DNA of 64,000 bases from Halomonas sp. I5-271120 (GCF_030553075.1 NZ_CP130701.1:1364001-1428000); one strand, 5' to 3'; shown: positions 43,605 to 52,411, counted from the stretch's first letter. Notes: a model not told the origin generated them from the sequence alone. Numbers and translations are program-made.

Positions 43605-44094
43605 TCGCCAGCTGGCGATCATCACCGAACAGCTCGGCCGGCCGCCCCGCGGCACCATGGCGGTAGCCGCCACCGACGGCGAACACACGCCGCTGGTGTT
43701 GCGCATGGCGCCGATCGTGGAAGGCAAGCCCTTTCCCACGCTCTACTGGCTGAGCAGCGAACGGCTCAAGGTTGAGCTGTCTCGCCTCGAGGCCCGCGGC
43801 GTGATCAAGGAACTCGAGGCCCGCCTTCAGCAGGAACCCGACTTCCTGGCCGCCTACCACCACAGCCATGAGGACTACGTGGCCCGCCGCTGGCGCTTCA
43901 TGGACGAAACCCAACGCGCCGAGGTCGAGCGCCTGGGCTATGCCAAGGTCCTCACGGAGCGCGGCATCGGCGGTATCAGCAACTGGGATCAGGTACGCTG
44001 CCTGCATACCCAATATGCCCATCACCTATGCGGTGACAACGTGATCGGCCAATGGCTGGACGCTGAATTTGGCGTCATCGACTGCCTGCCCTGA
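43573..44094 (+). CDS. DUF501 domain-containing protein
   Basis: A 173-residue protein with GRPPRGTMAVAATDGEHTPLVLRM, KPFPTLYWLSSERL, YHHSHEDYVARRWRFMDE and WDQVRCLHTQYAHHLCGDNVIGQWL. These fit DUF501, a family of unknown function rich in conserved His and Arg. There is no good ribosome site, which fits translational coupling to the overlapping upstream gene. The His/Cys cluster near the end could bind metal; that is inference. Confidence 0.8.
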   Translation: MVIHTDQIPNDRQLAIITEQLGRPPRGTMAVAATDGEHTPLVLRMAPIVEGKPFPTLYWLSSERLKVELSRLEARGVIKELEARLQQEPDFLAAYHHSHEDYVARRWRFMDETQRAEVERLGYAKVLTERGIGGISNWDQVRCLHTQYAHHLCGDNVIGQWLDAEFGVIDCLP

Positions 44095-44166
44095 GCGGGC
44101 TACACGACCTAGCTGCAGGGCTAAGCGAAGACGCGCTAGGATAGTGGCCTGATCAAGGAGCATTGC

Positions 44167-44718
44167 ATGTCGAACATCTGTGTTTATCTGGGCTCTCGGG
44201 AAGGGAGCGATCCTTGCTTTCGCGAGGCCACCGTGGCGCTGGGCCGTGAGATCGGCAAGCGCGGTCATCGCCTGGTCTATGGTGGTGCACGCGTGGGGCT
44301 GATGGGCGCCCTGGCCAATGCCGTGCTCGACGCCGGCGGAGAAGTGATCGGCGTAATGCCGGACCACTTGGTGGAGCGCGAACAGGCCCACCATAGCCTG
44401 ACGCAGCTGATCCGCGTGGCCGACATGCATGAGCGCAAGGCCACCATGGCGGCCAGGGCCGATGCCTTCGTTGCCCTGCCCGGCGGCATCGGCACCCTCG
44501 AGGAGCTGTTCGAATCCTGGACCTGGCAATACCTGGGCCTGCATGACAAGCCGATTGCCGTGCTCGATACCCAGGATTTCTTTGCCCCGCTGCTGACCTT
44601 CCTCGACAGCCTGGTCAGCCAAGGCTTCCTCGACGGCCATACTCGGGACGCCCTAAGTTCGGCGCCGACACCGTCCACGTTGCTGGATAGCCTGGAACAG
44701 CAGCTGGTCTCCGCCTGA
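44167..44718 (+). CDS. LOG family phosphoribohydrolase
   Basis: A 183-residue Rossmann-like hydrolase of the LOG/TIGR00730 family, which cleaves nucleoside 5'-monophosphates to base plus ribose phosphate. The signature PGGIGTLEE is present in FVALPGGIGTLEELFESWTW, with YGGARVGLMGALANAVLDAGG before it. The ATG has AAGGAG eight bases upstream. Bacterial members are often mislabelled lysine decarboxylases. It ends before a tandem repeat and a strong terminator. Confidence 0.9.
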   Translation: MSNICVYLGSREGSDPCFREATVALGREIGKRGHRLVYGGARVGLMGALANAVLDAGGEVIGVMPDHLVEREQAHHSLTQLIRVADMHERKATMAARADAFVALPGGIGTLEELFESWTWQYLGLHDKPIAVLDTQDFFAPLLTFLDSLVSQGFLDGHTRDALSSAPTPSTLLDSLEQQLVSA

Positions 44719-44736
44719 GCCGCAAATGCCAGCACG

Positions 44737-44801
44737 ACTAAACGACGGCACTAAACGACGGCACTAAACGACGGCACTAAACGACGGCACTAAACGACGA
44801 C
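44737..44801 (+). repeat. 13-bp tandem repeat (five copies)
   Basis: ACTAAACGACGGC is repeated head-to-tail five times with no spacers; four copies are exact and the last one ends GAC instead of GGC. The last copy supplies the 5' arm of the following terminator stem. Confidence 0.9.
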
Positions 44802-44836
44802 CGCCCGGCACTTGGCCGGGCGGTCGTCGTTCAGTT
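44793..44836 (+). terminator. Terminator after the LOG gene
   Basis: A perfect 17-bp stem AACGACGACCGCCCGGC and its complement with a 5-nt loop, followed by CAGTTC. The upper arm is the end of the 13-bp repeat array. Confidence 0.75.
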
Positions 44837-44945
44837 CTATGAAACGTTCAGGACTATGAAAATTACCGTCGTACCGGCGAACTACATAGGCAACGTGCAA
44901 GGGTGACGTGCAGAGGTGGCGTGTAGAGAAGAGAGGCGAGAGAGA

Positions 44946-45455
44946 CTAATCGCCACTCTCGGCCCGGGACAGCGCCAGGGTGCGCTCGTAGGTGAGCTGC
45001 AACAGCCGGGCATCTTCGCCGGCGCGGTGACGCTGAATGCCTCGCTCGGTGATCAATGCTTCCTTGGCGGTGCTCCACAGCTCCAACTGACGCTCATCGA
45101 GCAGACGGCGCAGGGCCTCGAGACGGAAGCGCGGCAGCATCCCGGCATGGTGGAACAGCAGGGACATCCAGGTGTTGTCGTAGCCCCAGCTATCGCTGTA
45201 GGCGATGCCAATCTCGGCCAGCTCGTCGTTGAGCCAGCGCGCCACCTCGATCACCGGATGCCCCTCGCGCTGAAGGCGTGCACGGGAGATGCCGTGCAGG
45301 AGCTCGGCCTTGGGGTCCCAATGGGTCCACTCATCCAGCGGCTGGATCAGGAAGGCGCAGGTCGAGCCATCGGCGCGTGCCAGTCCGATCTCGATCGGAT
45401 AGCTGCCGCGCCCAAAACCGGACGCTTCGATATCCAACAGGGTAGGCAGCGTCAC
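44946..45455 (-). CDS. RNase T-like DEDD exonuclease
   Basis: A 169-residue single-domain 3'-5' exonuclease. ExoI is LLDIEASGFG (Asp, Glu), and the region SWGYDNTWMSLLFH holds the second Asp. The end HRAGEDARLLQ holds His and Asp of ExoIII. It is shorter than true RNase T and probably an uncharacterised paralogue. I chose the GTG at 45455 because AGGA lies upstream and the first ~20 frame-open codons are not conserved-looking. It is upstream of the convergent LOG gene. Confidence 0.78.
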   Translation of the reverse strand: MTLPTLLDIEASGFGRGSYPIEIGLARADGSTCAFLIQPLDEWTHWDPKAELLHGISRARLQREGHPVIEVARWLNDELAEIGIAYSDSWGYDNTWMSLLFHHAGMLPRFRLEALRRLLDERQLELWSTAKEALITERGIQRHRAGEDARLLQLTYERTLALSRAESGD

Positions 45456-45552
45456 GACATGGACATCCTTTGTGGATCTGACGAAGAATCGGCGGCTCCT
45501 CCTCGAAACCGCCACTGGCCCTAGCCTATCGGCTCAGGGCGCCAGGGTCGAC

Positions 45553-46059
45553 TCAGTGACAGAGAGAAGCCGCGGGCGCGGTTTCCTCGGCGATGCACTG
45601 ATCGGACAGGGCCTGCCAGTGCGCGGCACGCAGCGGGTCTACGGCTAGCCCCAGCATACCGCTGCGGTAGGCATCGGCCAGGCGTTCTGCGGCCAGAGGA
45701 TGGCCGGCCTCGCCCGCGCGGGCGTACCAGGTCACCGCCTTGTCATCACGACGCGGATACTGAGCACAGCCATGTTCGAAAATGCGTCCGGCCTGATATT
45801 GGGCGCTTACGTCGCCCTGCCGCGCGGCCTCCATCACATAGCGAGCCCCCTTGGCCTTGTCCTGGGGACGGATCGCACGATGGAACAGCATATGCCCATA
45901 GACCGACAGCGCGGAGATGTGACCCGCTTCTGCGCAGCGCTGATAGAGGTGCATCGTCAAGCGCTGGGTGCGTCGCGAACGCGGCAACCAGCGATTATGG
46001 AAGAGCTGTTCCGCCAGTCGATATTCGAGACGGGTTACCAAAGAAGATGCCTGATGCAT
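45553..46059 (-). CDS. Sel1-repeat protein
   Basis: A 168-residue helical repeat protein. About three Sel1-like units can be seen (CAEAGHISALSVYGHMLF; DKAKGARYVMEAARQGDV; DKAVTWYARAGEAGHPLAAE). Such repeats mediate protein contacts. There is no signal peptide. The ATG at 46059 has AGGTTG upstream; an earlier start at 46122 has less support. It is unlinked to a clear partner. Confidence 0.78.
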   Translation of the reverse strand: MHQASSLVTRLEYRLAEQLFHNRWLPRSRRTQRLTMHLYQRCAEAGHISALSVYGHMLFHRAIRPQDKAKGARYVMEAARQGDVSAQYQAGRIFEHGCAQYPRRDDKAVTWYARAGEAGHPLAAERLADAYRSGMLGLAVDPLRAAHWQALSDQCIAEETAPAASLCH

Positions 46060-46295
46060 GGCAAACAACCTAGCGTCTTGTGTAACGAGGAAATGCGCTC
46101 GCCGGAATCCGACGACCGTCATCGTGTCACCGTACTAATAACTAGATAACTAGTGGCCATCCGGGCGCCGCCGGGGCAACGGGGACGCAAGCATACGCCC
46201 CCCATGCAGGGGACTCAACCCCCGTATTTGCCGCCGGCAAAAGCCGCCGCTACCATGCCGATTCACCCCGCGTTTTTCCCTGATTGGAGCGAGAC

Positions 46296-47327
46296 ATGCA
46301 AACGCGACCGCTTGGCGATACCGGCATCGATGTCAGCCGGCTGTGCCTTGGTACCATGACCTTCGGCGAGCAGAACAGCGAAGCCGAAGCGCACGAGCAA
46401 CTCGACCGCGCCACGGCGTTTGGTATCAACTTCATCGACACGGCCGAGATGTATCCCGTGCCGCCCAAGGCCGAGACCCAGGGTCTGACCGAAGCCTACG
46501 TGGGCAGCTGGCTGAAGGCCCGCGGCACCCGCGATGACGTAATCCTCGCCACCAAGGCGGCCGGCCCCGGGCTTGATCATATCCGCGGCGGCCCGCGGCT
46601 GACCCGCGAGCATATCCACCAGGCCATCGACGCGAGCCTTACGCGGCTGAACACCGATTACGTGGACCTCTATCAGCTGCACTGGCCCGACCGTAACGCC
46701 AACTTCTTCGGCAAGCTCGGCTATGAGGCCAAGGAAGACGAAGACGCCACCGCTCTCGAAGAGAGCCTGTCTGCCCTCAAGCAGCTGGTCGATGCCGGCA
46801 AGGTGCGCGCCGTCGGCCTCTCCAACGAGACGCCCTGGGGCGTTATGCACGCTCTCTCCCTGGCCGACCGCCTGGGTCTGCCACGAGTCGCCAGCGTGCA
46901 GAACCCCTACAGCCTGCTCAATCGCAGCTATGAAGTCGGCCTCGCTGAGATCAGCCATCGCGAGCGCGTCGGGCTGCTGGCCTATTCACCACTGGCCTTC
47001 GGCGTGCTCTCCGGCAAGTACCTGGACGGTGCCCAGCCGCCCAAGGGCCGCCTGACCCTCTTCGAGCGCTTCAAGCGCTACACCTCGCCGCTGGCCGATG
47101 AAGCGACCCGCGCCTATGTCGAGATCGCCCGCGAACACGGCCTGGACCCGGCGCAGATGGCGCTGGCCTACGTCAATTCACGGCCGTTCCTGACCAGCAA
47201 CATCATCGGCGCGACCACCATGGAGCAGCTCGAGAGCAACCTGGCGAGCGAGTCGCTCAAGCTGGGCGACGAAGTGCTCGAGGCCATCGAGGCCGTGCAT
47301 ACCCGGCTGCCGAACCCTAGCCCCTAA
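46296..47327 (+). CDS. Aldo/keto reductase, Tas type
   Basis: A 343-residue NADPH-dependent oxidoreductase. The TIM barrel begins TRPLGDTGIDVSRLCLGTMTFGEQNSEAEAHEQ, and the catalytic Asp-Tyr-Lys-His set is visible as IDTAEMYPVPP, ATKAAGPG and LYQLHWPDR. It matches E. coli Tas, a homologue whose substrate is unknown. The ATG has GGAG eight bases upstream. It is monocistronic. Confidence 0.93.
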   Translation: MQTRPLGDTGIDVSRLCLGTMTFGEQNSEAEAHEQLDRATAFGINFIDTAEMYPVPPKAETQGLTEAYVGSWLKARGTRDDVILATKAAGPGLDHIRGGPRLTREHIHQAIDASLTRLNTDYVDLYQLHWPDRNANFFGKLGYEAKEDEDATALEESLSALKQLVDAGKVRAVGLSNETPWGVMHALSLADRLGLPRVASVQNPYSLLNRSYEVGLAEISHRERVGLLAYSPLAFGVLSGKYLDGAQPPKGRLTLFERFKRYTSPLADEATRAYVEIAREHGLDPAQMALAYVNSRPFLTSNIIGATTMEQLESNLASESLKLGDEVLEAIEAVHTRLPNPSP

Positions 47328-47539
47328 TGGCTCATTTCCCCTAGGAGACTATCGGGCAAGGCCCTTTTATAAGCCTATCCTATTCCCGGCGGCCAACGCC
47401 GGGAATGGTATCCCCTCCCACATCGCCGGACTATCGTCGCCATAGCTCCCCGGTTATCCCCGTGTTCCGGGGCGGCTTGATATACTCGACGCCTAACGAC
47501 GGGCCCAGCGCCCATGCCGACTGTTCATAGGAGCGCCCC

Positions 47540-48319
47540 ATGCTGAGCGTGATTTCCCCCGCCAAGACGCTGGATTTCGAGACCCCGCCAAGCACCGATA
47601 CCTACAGCCAGCCCGATTATCTCGAGCGCAGCCGTGAACTGATCGATGTCTTGCGCGACTACTCGCCCCAGCAGCTCAGCGAGCTGATGGGCATCAGTGA
47701 CAAGCTGGCCGGCCTCAATGCCGCCCGCTTCGCCGAGTGGCAGACGCCCCTGACCCCGGACAACGCCAAGCCAGCGGCGCAGGCCTTCCAGGGTGATGTC
47801 TATGTGGGCCTTGAGGCCACAAGCTTCAGCGAGGATGACAATGCCTTCGCCCAGAACCACCTGCGCATTCTCTCCGGCCTCTATGGCCTGCTGCGCCCGC
47901 TGGACCTGATCCTGCCCTACCGTCTGGAAATGGGCACCAAGCTTGCCAATCCGGCCGGTAAGGATCTGTATGCCTACTGGCGAGACACCCTGACCCGCGA
48001 CCTGGATCGAGCGATCACGGCAAGCGGCAGCCCGGTGTTGGTTAACCTGGCATCCAACGAGTACTTCAAGGCCATCGACACCAAGAAACTCACCGCGCGG
48101 GTGATCACCCCGGTATTCAAGGACGAGAAGAACGGCCAGTACAAGATCATCAGCTTCTATGCCAAGAAGGCCCGTGGCCTGATGAGCGCCTGGATGATCC
48201 GCGAGCGCCTCGACGATCCCGAGGGCCTCAAGAACTTCGACGTGGCTGGCTATCGCTACAATGCGGCCATGTCAGAAGGCAATACGTTGGTCTTCACCCG
48301 CGCAGAAGGCGCATCCTGA
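47540..48319 (+). CDS. yaaA: Peroxide stress protein YaaA
   Basis: A 259-residue DUF328 protein that lowers free iron and limits DNA damage during peroxide stress. It starts [17 protein letters not shown] and has [35 protein letters not shown] and [14 protein letters not shown], all diagnostic. The ATG has TAGGAG upstream. Confidence 0.96.
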   Translation: MLSVISPAKTLDFETPPSTDTYSQPDYLERSRELIDVLRDYSPQQLSELMGISDKLAGLNAARFAEWQTPLTPDNAKPAAQAFQGDVYVGLEATSFSEDDNAFAQNHLRILSGLYGLLRPLDLILPYRLEMGTKLANPAGKDLYAYWRDTLTRDLDRAITASGSPVLVNLASNEYFKAIDTKKLTARVITPVFKDEKNGQYKIISFYAKKARGLMSAWMIRERLDDPEGLKNFDVAGYRYNAAMSEGNTLVFTRAEGAS

Positions 48320-48374
48320 GGCTCACGGCGCTGCCTCAGGGCCTTGGCCTGCAACGGACTGAGACGTCGTCAGT

Positions 48375-48947
48375 TCAAAAACGCAGGAGGCGCGCCGCCC
48401 GGGGCTTGAGGAAGTCTCGGTGCGCCGCCTTGAAGGCCTCGTCGTCGCAGCGCTCGAGCCACTCGTAGGCCGCCATGTCGGCGCTGATTACCACGCCACC
48501 GGCAGCCACCACCCGCTCCCTGGCTAGCCGCGCCTCGTCATGGCGCCGGCTGGCACATGCTTCGGCAAGCCAGTACACCCGGTAATCTGCCGCCAGCAGC
48601 CCTAGCGCCGTCTGCAGCACGCAGATATGCGCCTCGCTGCCGCAGATCACCACCTGCTTGCGACCAAGCTCGGCCAGCGCCTTGGCGAAGGGCGGCTCCT
48701 GCTGGGCATCGAAGTGCACCTTCTCCCAGCGGCGTGCCTCCGGCGCCGCCGCAAGCAGCCGCGGGTCGACGGCGCCCAGGCCTGCCGGGTATTGCTCAGT
48801 CATCCAAACCGGCACCTCAAGCGTCCGCGACAGGCCGGCAAGCCAAGCCGCCTCGGTGACGGCCTGTTCACCACCGTCGATCACCGGTAGCAAGCCGGTC
48901 TGAAGATCCACGATCAACAACAGGCTGGTCGTACGGTCGAGTCGCAT
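48375..48947 (-). CDS. Isochorismatase-fold hydrolase
   Basis: A 190-residue cysteine hydrolase family member. The catalytic triad is visible: Asp in LLIVDLQTGLLP, Lys in WEKVHFDAQ, and Cys in GSEAHICVLQTALGL. The family covers nicotinamidases, ureidoacrylate hydrolases and similar enzymes. It resembles the small hydrolase YcaC-type proteins, but the substrate is not determinable. It is convergent with yaaA. Confidence 0.9.
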   Translation of the reverse strand: MRLDRTTSLLLIVDLQTGLLPVIDGGEQAVTEAAWLAGLSRTLEVPVWMTEQYPAGLGAVDPRLLAAAPEARRWEKVHFDAQQEPPFAKALAELGRKQVVICGSEAHICVLQTALGLLAADYRVYWLAEACASRRHDEARLARERVVAAGGVVISADMAAYEWLERCDDEAFKAAHRDFLKPRAARLLRF

Positions 48948-49047
48948 CTCAGGTTTTCCTCACCAGTGACGTTATGGATTCAGCATAGGCGCCGAAGCGG
49001 GTATTCTGGCAGAGAATCGAATCACCCCTTAGGAGTCTTCTCTCCCC

Positions 49048-49872
49048 ATGCGCAATATCTTCGTACTCATCTTGGCCACCTTCATGAGCCTGGGCCTGGC
49101 TGTTGATCACGCCGAGGCCAAGCGCCTGGGCGGCGGCAAAAGCTTCGGCTCCTACTCCCGCTCGGCGGACTCGACCGCCTCTACGCCCAATCGTAATGCC
49201 ACCGCGGGCACCGGCGCCCGCCAGCCCTCGCGGGGCCTGTCACGCTTCGCCGGCCCCTTCGCCGGCCTGCTGGCCGGTGGCCTGTTGGCTTCGCTGTTCT
49301 TCGGCGGAGCCTTTGACGAACTGCGCCTGATGGACCTATTGCTAGTGGCCGGTGCGGCCTTCCTGCTGTTCCGCCTATTCGCCAAGCGTCGCCAGCCGGC
49401 CACCGCCGGTGGTGATTCCATGGCCCGCCGCGAGCAGGCCACCTCACAGCCTTTCACCACCTCAGAGCCTATCGGCGGTGGCCTTGGCGGCAGTGGCAGC
49501 ACACCGAGCTGGTTCGACAAGGAACGCTTCCTGGGCGGGGCCAAGGAGCATTTCATGACCCTGCAACGCGCCTGGGACAACAACGACTTCGCCGGTATCC
49601 AGGAGTTTGTCACGCCAGCGTTCTACAACCAGCTGCGTGAAGAGCGCACCAACCACCCGGCCAATAATCGTACCGAGATCGTCAGGCTGTTCGCGGAGCT
49701 TGGCGACGTGCGAGAAATCGGTCAGCAGGCCGAGGCCACGGTCATTTTCCACGGCGTCATGGACGAGAACGGCGAGCACAACGAGTTCAATGAGACCTGG
49801 CACCTGATTCGCGAGCTGCGTGACAACGCCCCCTGGTACCTGCAGGGCATCGAGCAGACCCCGGGAGCCTGA
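49048..49872 (+). CDS. Tim44-like domain membrane protein
   Basis: A 274-residue protein with a signal peptide (VLILATFMSLGLAVDHAEA), a Gly/Ser-rich section, two hydrophobic segments (about 65-85 and 90-105) and a C-terminal Tim44-like domain (FLGGAKEHFMTLQRAWDNND to the end). The family is conserved in proteobacteria with unknown role. Its own terminator is split by the IS66 insertion starting 80 nt beyond the stop. Confidence 0.85.
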   Translation: MRNIFVLILATFMSLGLAVDHAEAKRLGGGKSFGSYSRSADSTASTPNRNATAGTGARQPSRGLSRFAGPFAGLLAGGLLASLFFGGAFDELRLMDLLLVAGAAFLLFRLFAKRRQPATAGGDSMARREQATSQPFTTSEPIGGGLGGSGSTPSWFDKERFLGGAKEHFMTLQRAWDNNDFAGIQEFVTPAFYNQLREERTNHPANNRTEIVRLFAELGDVREIGQQAEATVIFHGVMDENGEHNEFNETWHLIRELRDNAPWYLQGIEQTPGA

Positions 49873-49943
49873 CACTCACTCGCGAGGCTGATTCTCGCGA
49901 TACTCTTTCAAGCACTGCCTCAAGAACCACCCACAAAAATGCC

Positions 49944-49951
49944 GGGCTTTT
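49944..49951 (+). repeat. Left 8-bp target site duplication
   Basis: GGGCTTTT directly abuts the IS66 left end and recurs exactly at 52391-52398. Eight-base duplications are the rule for IS66. Confidence 0.9.
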
Positions 49952-50000
49952 GTAACCGCCCGGTGAACCCATCTGCCGAAAGTACCTGAATTCCATCACA

Positions 50001-50034
50001 GTAGGTGCCCACCTATTAATAAGTGGACACCTAC
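50001..50034 (+). promoter_or_regulatory. Hairpin immediately upstream of tnpA
   Basis: GTAGGTGCCCAC and GTGGACACCTAC pair as an 12-bp stem with one mismatch around a 10-nt AT-rich loop. The 3' arm ends 1 nt before the tnpA ATG. It would hide the start region in any transcript reading in from outside. Confidence 0.6.
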
Positions 50035-50035
50035 C

Positions 50036-50404
50036 ATGACTGACTTAAGCGTGCCGGAAGCCCCTCGGAAGCGTCGTCGCTTCACCACCGCGTTCAAGGC
50101 AAGAATCGTTGAGGCCTGCCAGCAATCGGGTGCCTCCGTGGCCGGGGTTGCCCTGGAGCACAGCCTGAATGCCAACTTGGTCCACAAGTGGATCCGCGCC
50201 GCCCGCCAGCGGACTGCCGCGCCAGAAGCACCGGCGTTTGTGCCGGTGCCCATGGCCAGTGCCTCATTACCGGTCGCTCGCCAAAATCAGGTGACGGACC
50301 GTATTCGCCTCACGATCCCGCACCCCAACGGCCCGATGGTCATCGAGTGGCCTGCCTCGGAGGCCGACGCGTGTCGATCTCTGATCCGAGAGCTGCTCGC
50401 ATGA
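50036..50404 (+). CDS. tnpA: IS66 accessory protein TnpA
   Basis: A 122-residue protein with a basic N-terminal HTH (RRRFTTAFKARIVEACQQSG; ASVAGVALEHSLNANLVHKW) as in IS66 OrfA. It probably binds the ends. No Shine-Dalgarno is visible because of the hairpin. Its stop overlaps the tnpB start. Confidence 0.93.
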   Translation: MTDLSVPEAPRKRRRFTTAFKARIVEACQQSGASVAGVALEHSLNANLVHKWIRAARQRTAAPEAPAFVPVPMASASLPVARQNQVTDRIRLTIPHPNGPMVIEWPASEADACRSLIRELLA

Positions 50405-50736
50405 TCCGCATCGACGAGATCTGGTTGGCGACGGAGCCGTTGGATATGCGCGCCGGACCGGATACGGCACTGGCCCGGGTGGTGAAGGTCTTCGGTGCCG
50501 CCCGACCGCACTGTGCCTATCTGTTCGCCAACCGGCGCGGCAACCGTATGAAGGTGCTGGTTCACGATGGCCTGGGCATCTGGCTGTGCGCCCGGCGTCT
50601 GAACCAGGGCAAGTTCCACTGGGCCAGCCACCGGCACGGCGATCGCGTCGAGCTCTGCCCAGAGCAGGTCACGGCGCTGGTTCAGGGCCTACCCTGGCAA
50701 CGTCTCGGCGCCGGTGGCGTGATCTCGGTGGTCTGA
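50401..50736 (+). CDS. tnpB: IS66 accessory protein TnpB (Orf2)
   Basis: A 111-residue protein with the family signature PLDMRAGPDTALARVV, FANRRGNRMKVLVHD and LCARRLNQGKFHW. It is required for IS66 transposition, though its role is unclear. The start overlaps the tnpA stop (ATGA). Confidence 0.93.
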   Translation: MIRIDEIWLATEPLDMRAGPDTALARVVKVFGAARPHCAYLFANRRGNRMKVLVHDGLGIWLCARRLNQGKFHWASHRHGDRVELCPEQVTALVQGLPWQRLGAGGVISVV

Positions 50737-50828
50737 CATACCGAGCCAGATAAGGCACAGAATCTCCCGGCTCGCTATTCGCTGAAGTGCCAATCCCACT
50801 CCCCACGGCAGGTTGGCATACTCAGCGA

Positions 50829-52358
50829 ATGAACATGCCTCCCGACCTGTCTCAGCTCTCTCCCGATCAGCTCCGCCACCTGGCGGCAACGCTGATGACG
50901 CAGGTCGAGGAAAAGGATAAAGCGCTCCGCCACAGCGAGCAGGTCAATCAGAAGCTGACCTATGAACTGGCGCTGCTCAAGCGCCACGCCTTCGGCAAGC
51001 GCAGCGAGCAGCTCAACGTTCTGCAGATCAGTCTGCTGGAGGATGGGGTGGATGCCGACATCGCCGCCATCGAGACTGAGTTGGAAGACCTGGTCACGAC
51101 CGATGCGTCATCGGCGCCCAAGAAGACGCCCAAGCGCGCCTCTTTGCCTCCCGAACTGCCGCGCACCGAGATTCACCATGACCCAGAGAATGATCACTGC
51201 CCGTGTGGTTGTCAGCTGCGGCGGATCGGCGAGGAGGTCAGCGAGAAGCTCGACTACACGCCGGGCGTATTCCATGTCGAGCGCCATATCCGTGGCAAGT
51301 GGGTCTGTGATCACTGCGAGACACTGACCCAGGCGCCGATGCCGGCGCAGATCATCGACAAGGGCATCCCCACCGCCGGTCTGCTGGCCCAGGTGCTGAT
51401 CGCCAAGTACGCCGATCACCTCCCACTGTATCGCCAGGAGCAGATCTTCTCCCGTGCCGGCGTGGCGATTCCGCGCTCCACTCTGGCCGAGTGGGTCGGC
51501 ATCTGCGGCGTGCGGCTTCAGCCGCTGATCGATGCCCTACGTAAGCTGCTGCTCAGTGAGCCGGTGCTGCATGCCGACGAGACGCCGGTGCCGATGCTGG
51601 CCCCGGGCAAGAAGAAGACACATCGCGCCTACCTTTGGGCTTACGCCACCACGCCCTACGCCGGCCTGAAGGCCGTCGTCTACGACTTCAGCGAGGGACG
51701 CAGTGGTCAGCATGCCCGCGACTTCCTCGGCGAGTGGCGGGGCAAGCTGGTCTGCGACGACTACAGCGGCTACAAGCAAAGCTTCGCCAACGGCGTCACC
51801 GAGATCGGCTGCATGGCTCATGCGCGGCGCAAGTTCGTTGATCTGCATGTAGCCGGCAAGAGCCAGATCGCCGAGCAGGCCATCGAGCTGATCGGCCAGC
51901 TCTACCAACTAGAGCGCGAGGCCCAGCCATTGACCGAGGAAGAACGCCAGCGGTTACGCGACACTCGAGCCAGACCTCTCGCCGACACGCTGCACCGCTG
52001 GATGCTGGCCCACCGAGAAAAGGTGCCGAATGGTTCGGCGACGGCGAAAGCGCTGGACTACAGCCTGAAGCGTTGGGCGGCGTTGACGCGCTATCTGGAT
52101 GACGGCCGACTACCTATCGATAACAACCGGGTCGAGAACCTGATCCGCCCTTGGGCGCTGGGCCGCAGCAACTGGCTATTCGCCGGGTCACTGCGCAGTG
52201 GCCAGCGCGCCGCTACCATCATGAGCTTGATCCAGTGCGCCAAGCTCAACGGCCACGAGCCCTATGCCTACCTGAAGGACGTGCTGGAACGGCTACCGAC
52301 ACACAAGGCCAGCCAGATCCACGAGCTTCTGCCCCATCACTGGCAGCACAACGTCTGA
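50829..52358 (+). CDS. tnpC: IS66 transposase TnpC
   Basis: A 509-residue DDE transposase. After an N-terminal helical/leucine-zipper region (LKRHAFGKRSEQ) come a CxxC zinc-binding region (CPCGC; CDHCE), then the DDE core with HADETPVPML (first Asp), VCDDYSGYKQSF (second) and the Glu in NNRVENLIRPWALGRSNWLF. No frameshift or stop is seen. It starts MNMPPDL, 92 nt after tnpB. Confidence 0.95.
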   Translation: MNMPPDLSQLSPDQLRHLAATLMTQVEEKDKALRHSEQVNQKLTYELALLKRHAFGKRSEQLNVLQISLLEDGVDADIAAIETELEDLVTTDASSAPKKTPKRASLPPELPRTEIHHDPENDHCPCGCQLRRIGEEVSEKLDYTPGVFHVERHIRGKWVCDHCETLTQAPMPAQIIDKGIPTAGLLAQVLIAKYADHLPLYRQEQIFSRAGVAIPRSTLAEWVGICGVRLQPLIDALRKLLLSEPVLHADETPVPMLAPGKKKTHRAYLWAYATTPYAGLKAVVYDFSEGRSGQHARDFLGEWRGKLVCDDYSGYKQSFANGVTEIGCMAHARRKFVDLHVAGKSQIAEQAIELIGQLYQLEREAQPLTEEERQRLRDTRARPLADTLHRWMLAHREKVPNGSATAKALDYSLKRWAALTRYLDDGRLPIDNNRVENLIRPWALGRSNWLFAGSLRSGQRAATIMSLIQCAKLNGHEPYAYLKDVLERLPTHKASQIHELLPHHWQHNV

Positions 52359-52390
52359 TCACTGACAAGCGGTGTTTGGCGAACGCTTAC

Positions 52391-52411
52391 GGGCTTTTGC
52401 CCGGCATTTTT
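52391..52411 (+). terminator. Right half of the split Tim44-gene terminator, with the target duplication
   Basis: The second copy of GGGCTTTT plus GCCCGGCATTTTTTG. It keeps a small stem (CGGGC/GCCCG using the last IS base), so it may still stop transcription leaving the IS. Joined to the left flank without the IS it makes a perfect 13-bp stem with a TTTT loop. Confidence 0.75.

Larger units (their letters stand above)
49952..52390 (+). mobile_element. IS66 family insertion sequence, complete
   Basis: A 2439-bp element with three genes (tnpA, tnpB, tnpC). The left end GTAACCGCCCGGTGAACC and the right end (reverse-complement GTAAGCGTTCGCCAAACACC) are imperfect terminal inverted repeats that both begin GTAA. 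It is flanked by an exact 8-bp duplication. It looks intact and may be active. Base use is like its host, so it is not obviously foreign by composition. Confidence 0.95.

Noticed and set aside
43275..44094. Toxin-antitoxin pair (two small overlapping genes)
   Set aside because: The second gene is a DUF501 protein and the first has no toxin or antitoxin features; no DNA-binding motif is seen.
44737..44801. Possible CRISPR array
   Set aside because: The 13-bp units are back-to-back with no spacers, no cas genes are nearby, and the units are far shorter than CRISPR repeats.
49992..50035. IS66 left end placed at 50001 (GTAGGTGCCCACC)
   Set aside because: It matches the right end poorly and gives no target duplication; the end at 49952 gives GTAA ends and a perfect 8-bp duplication.
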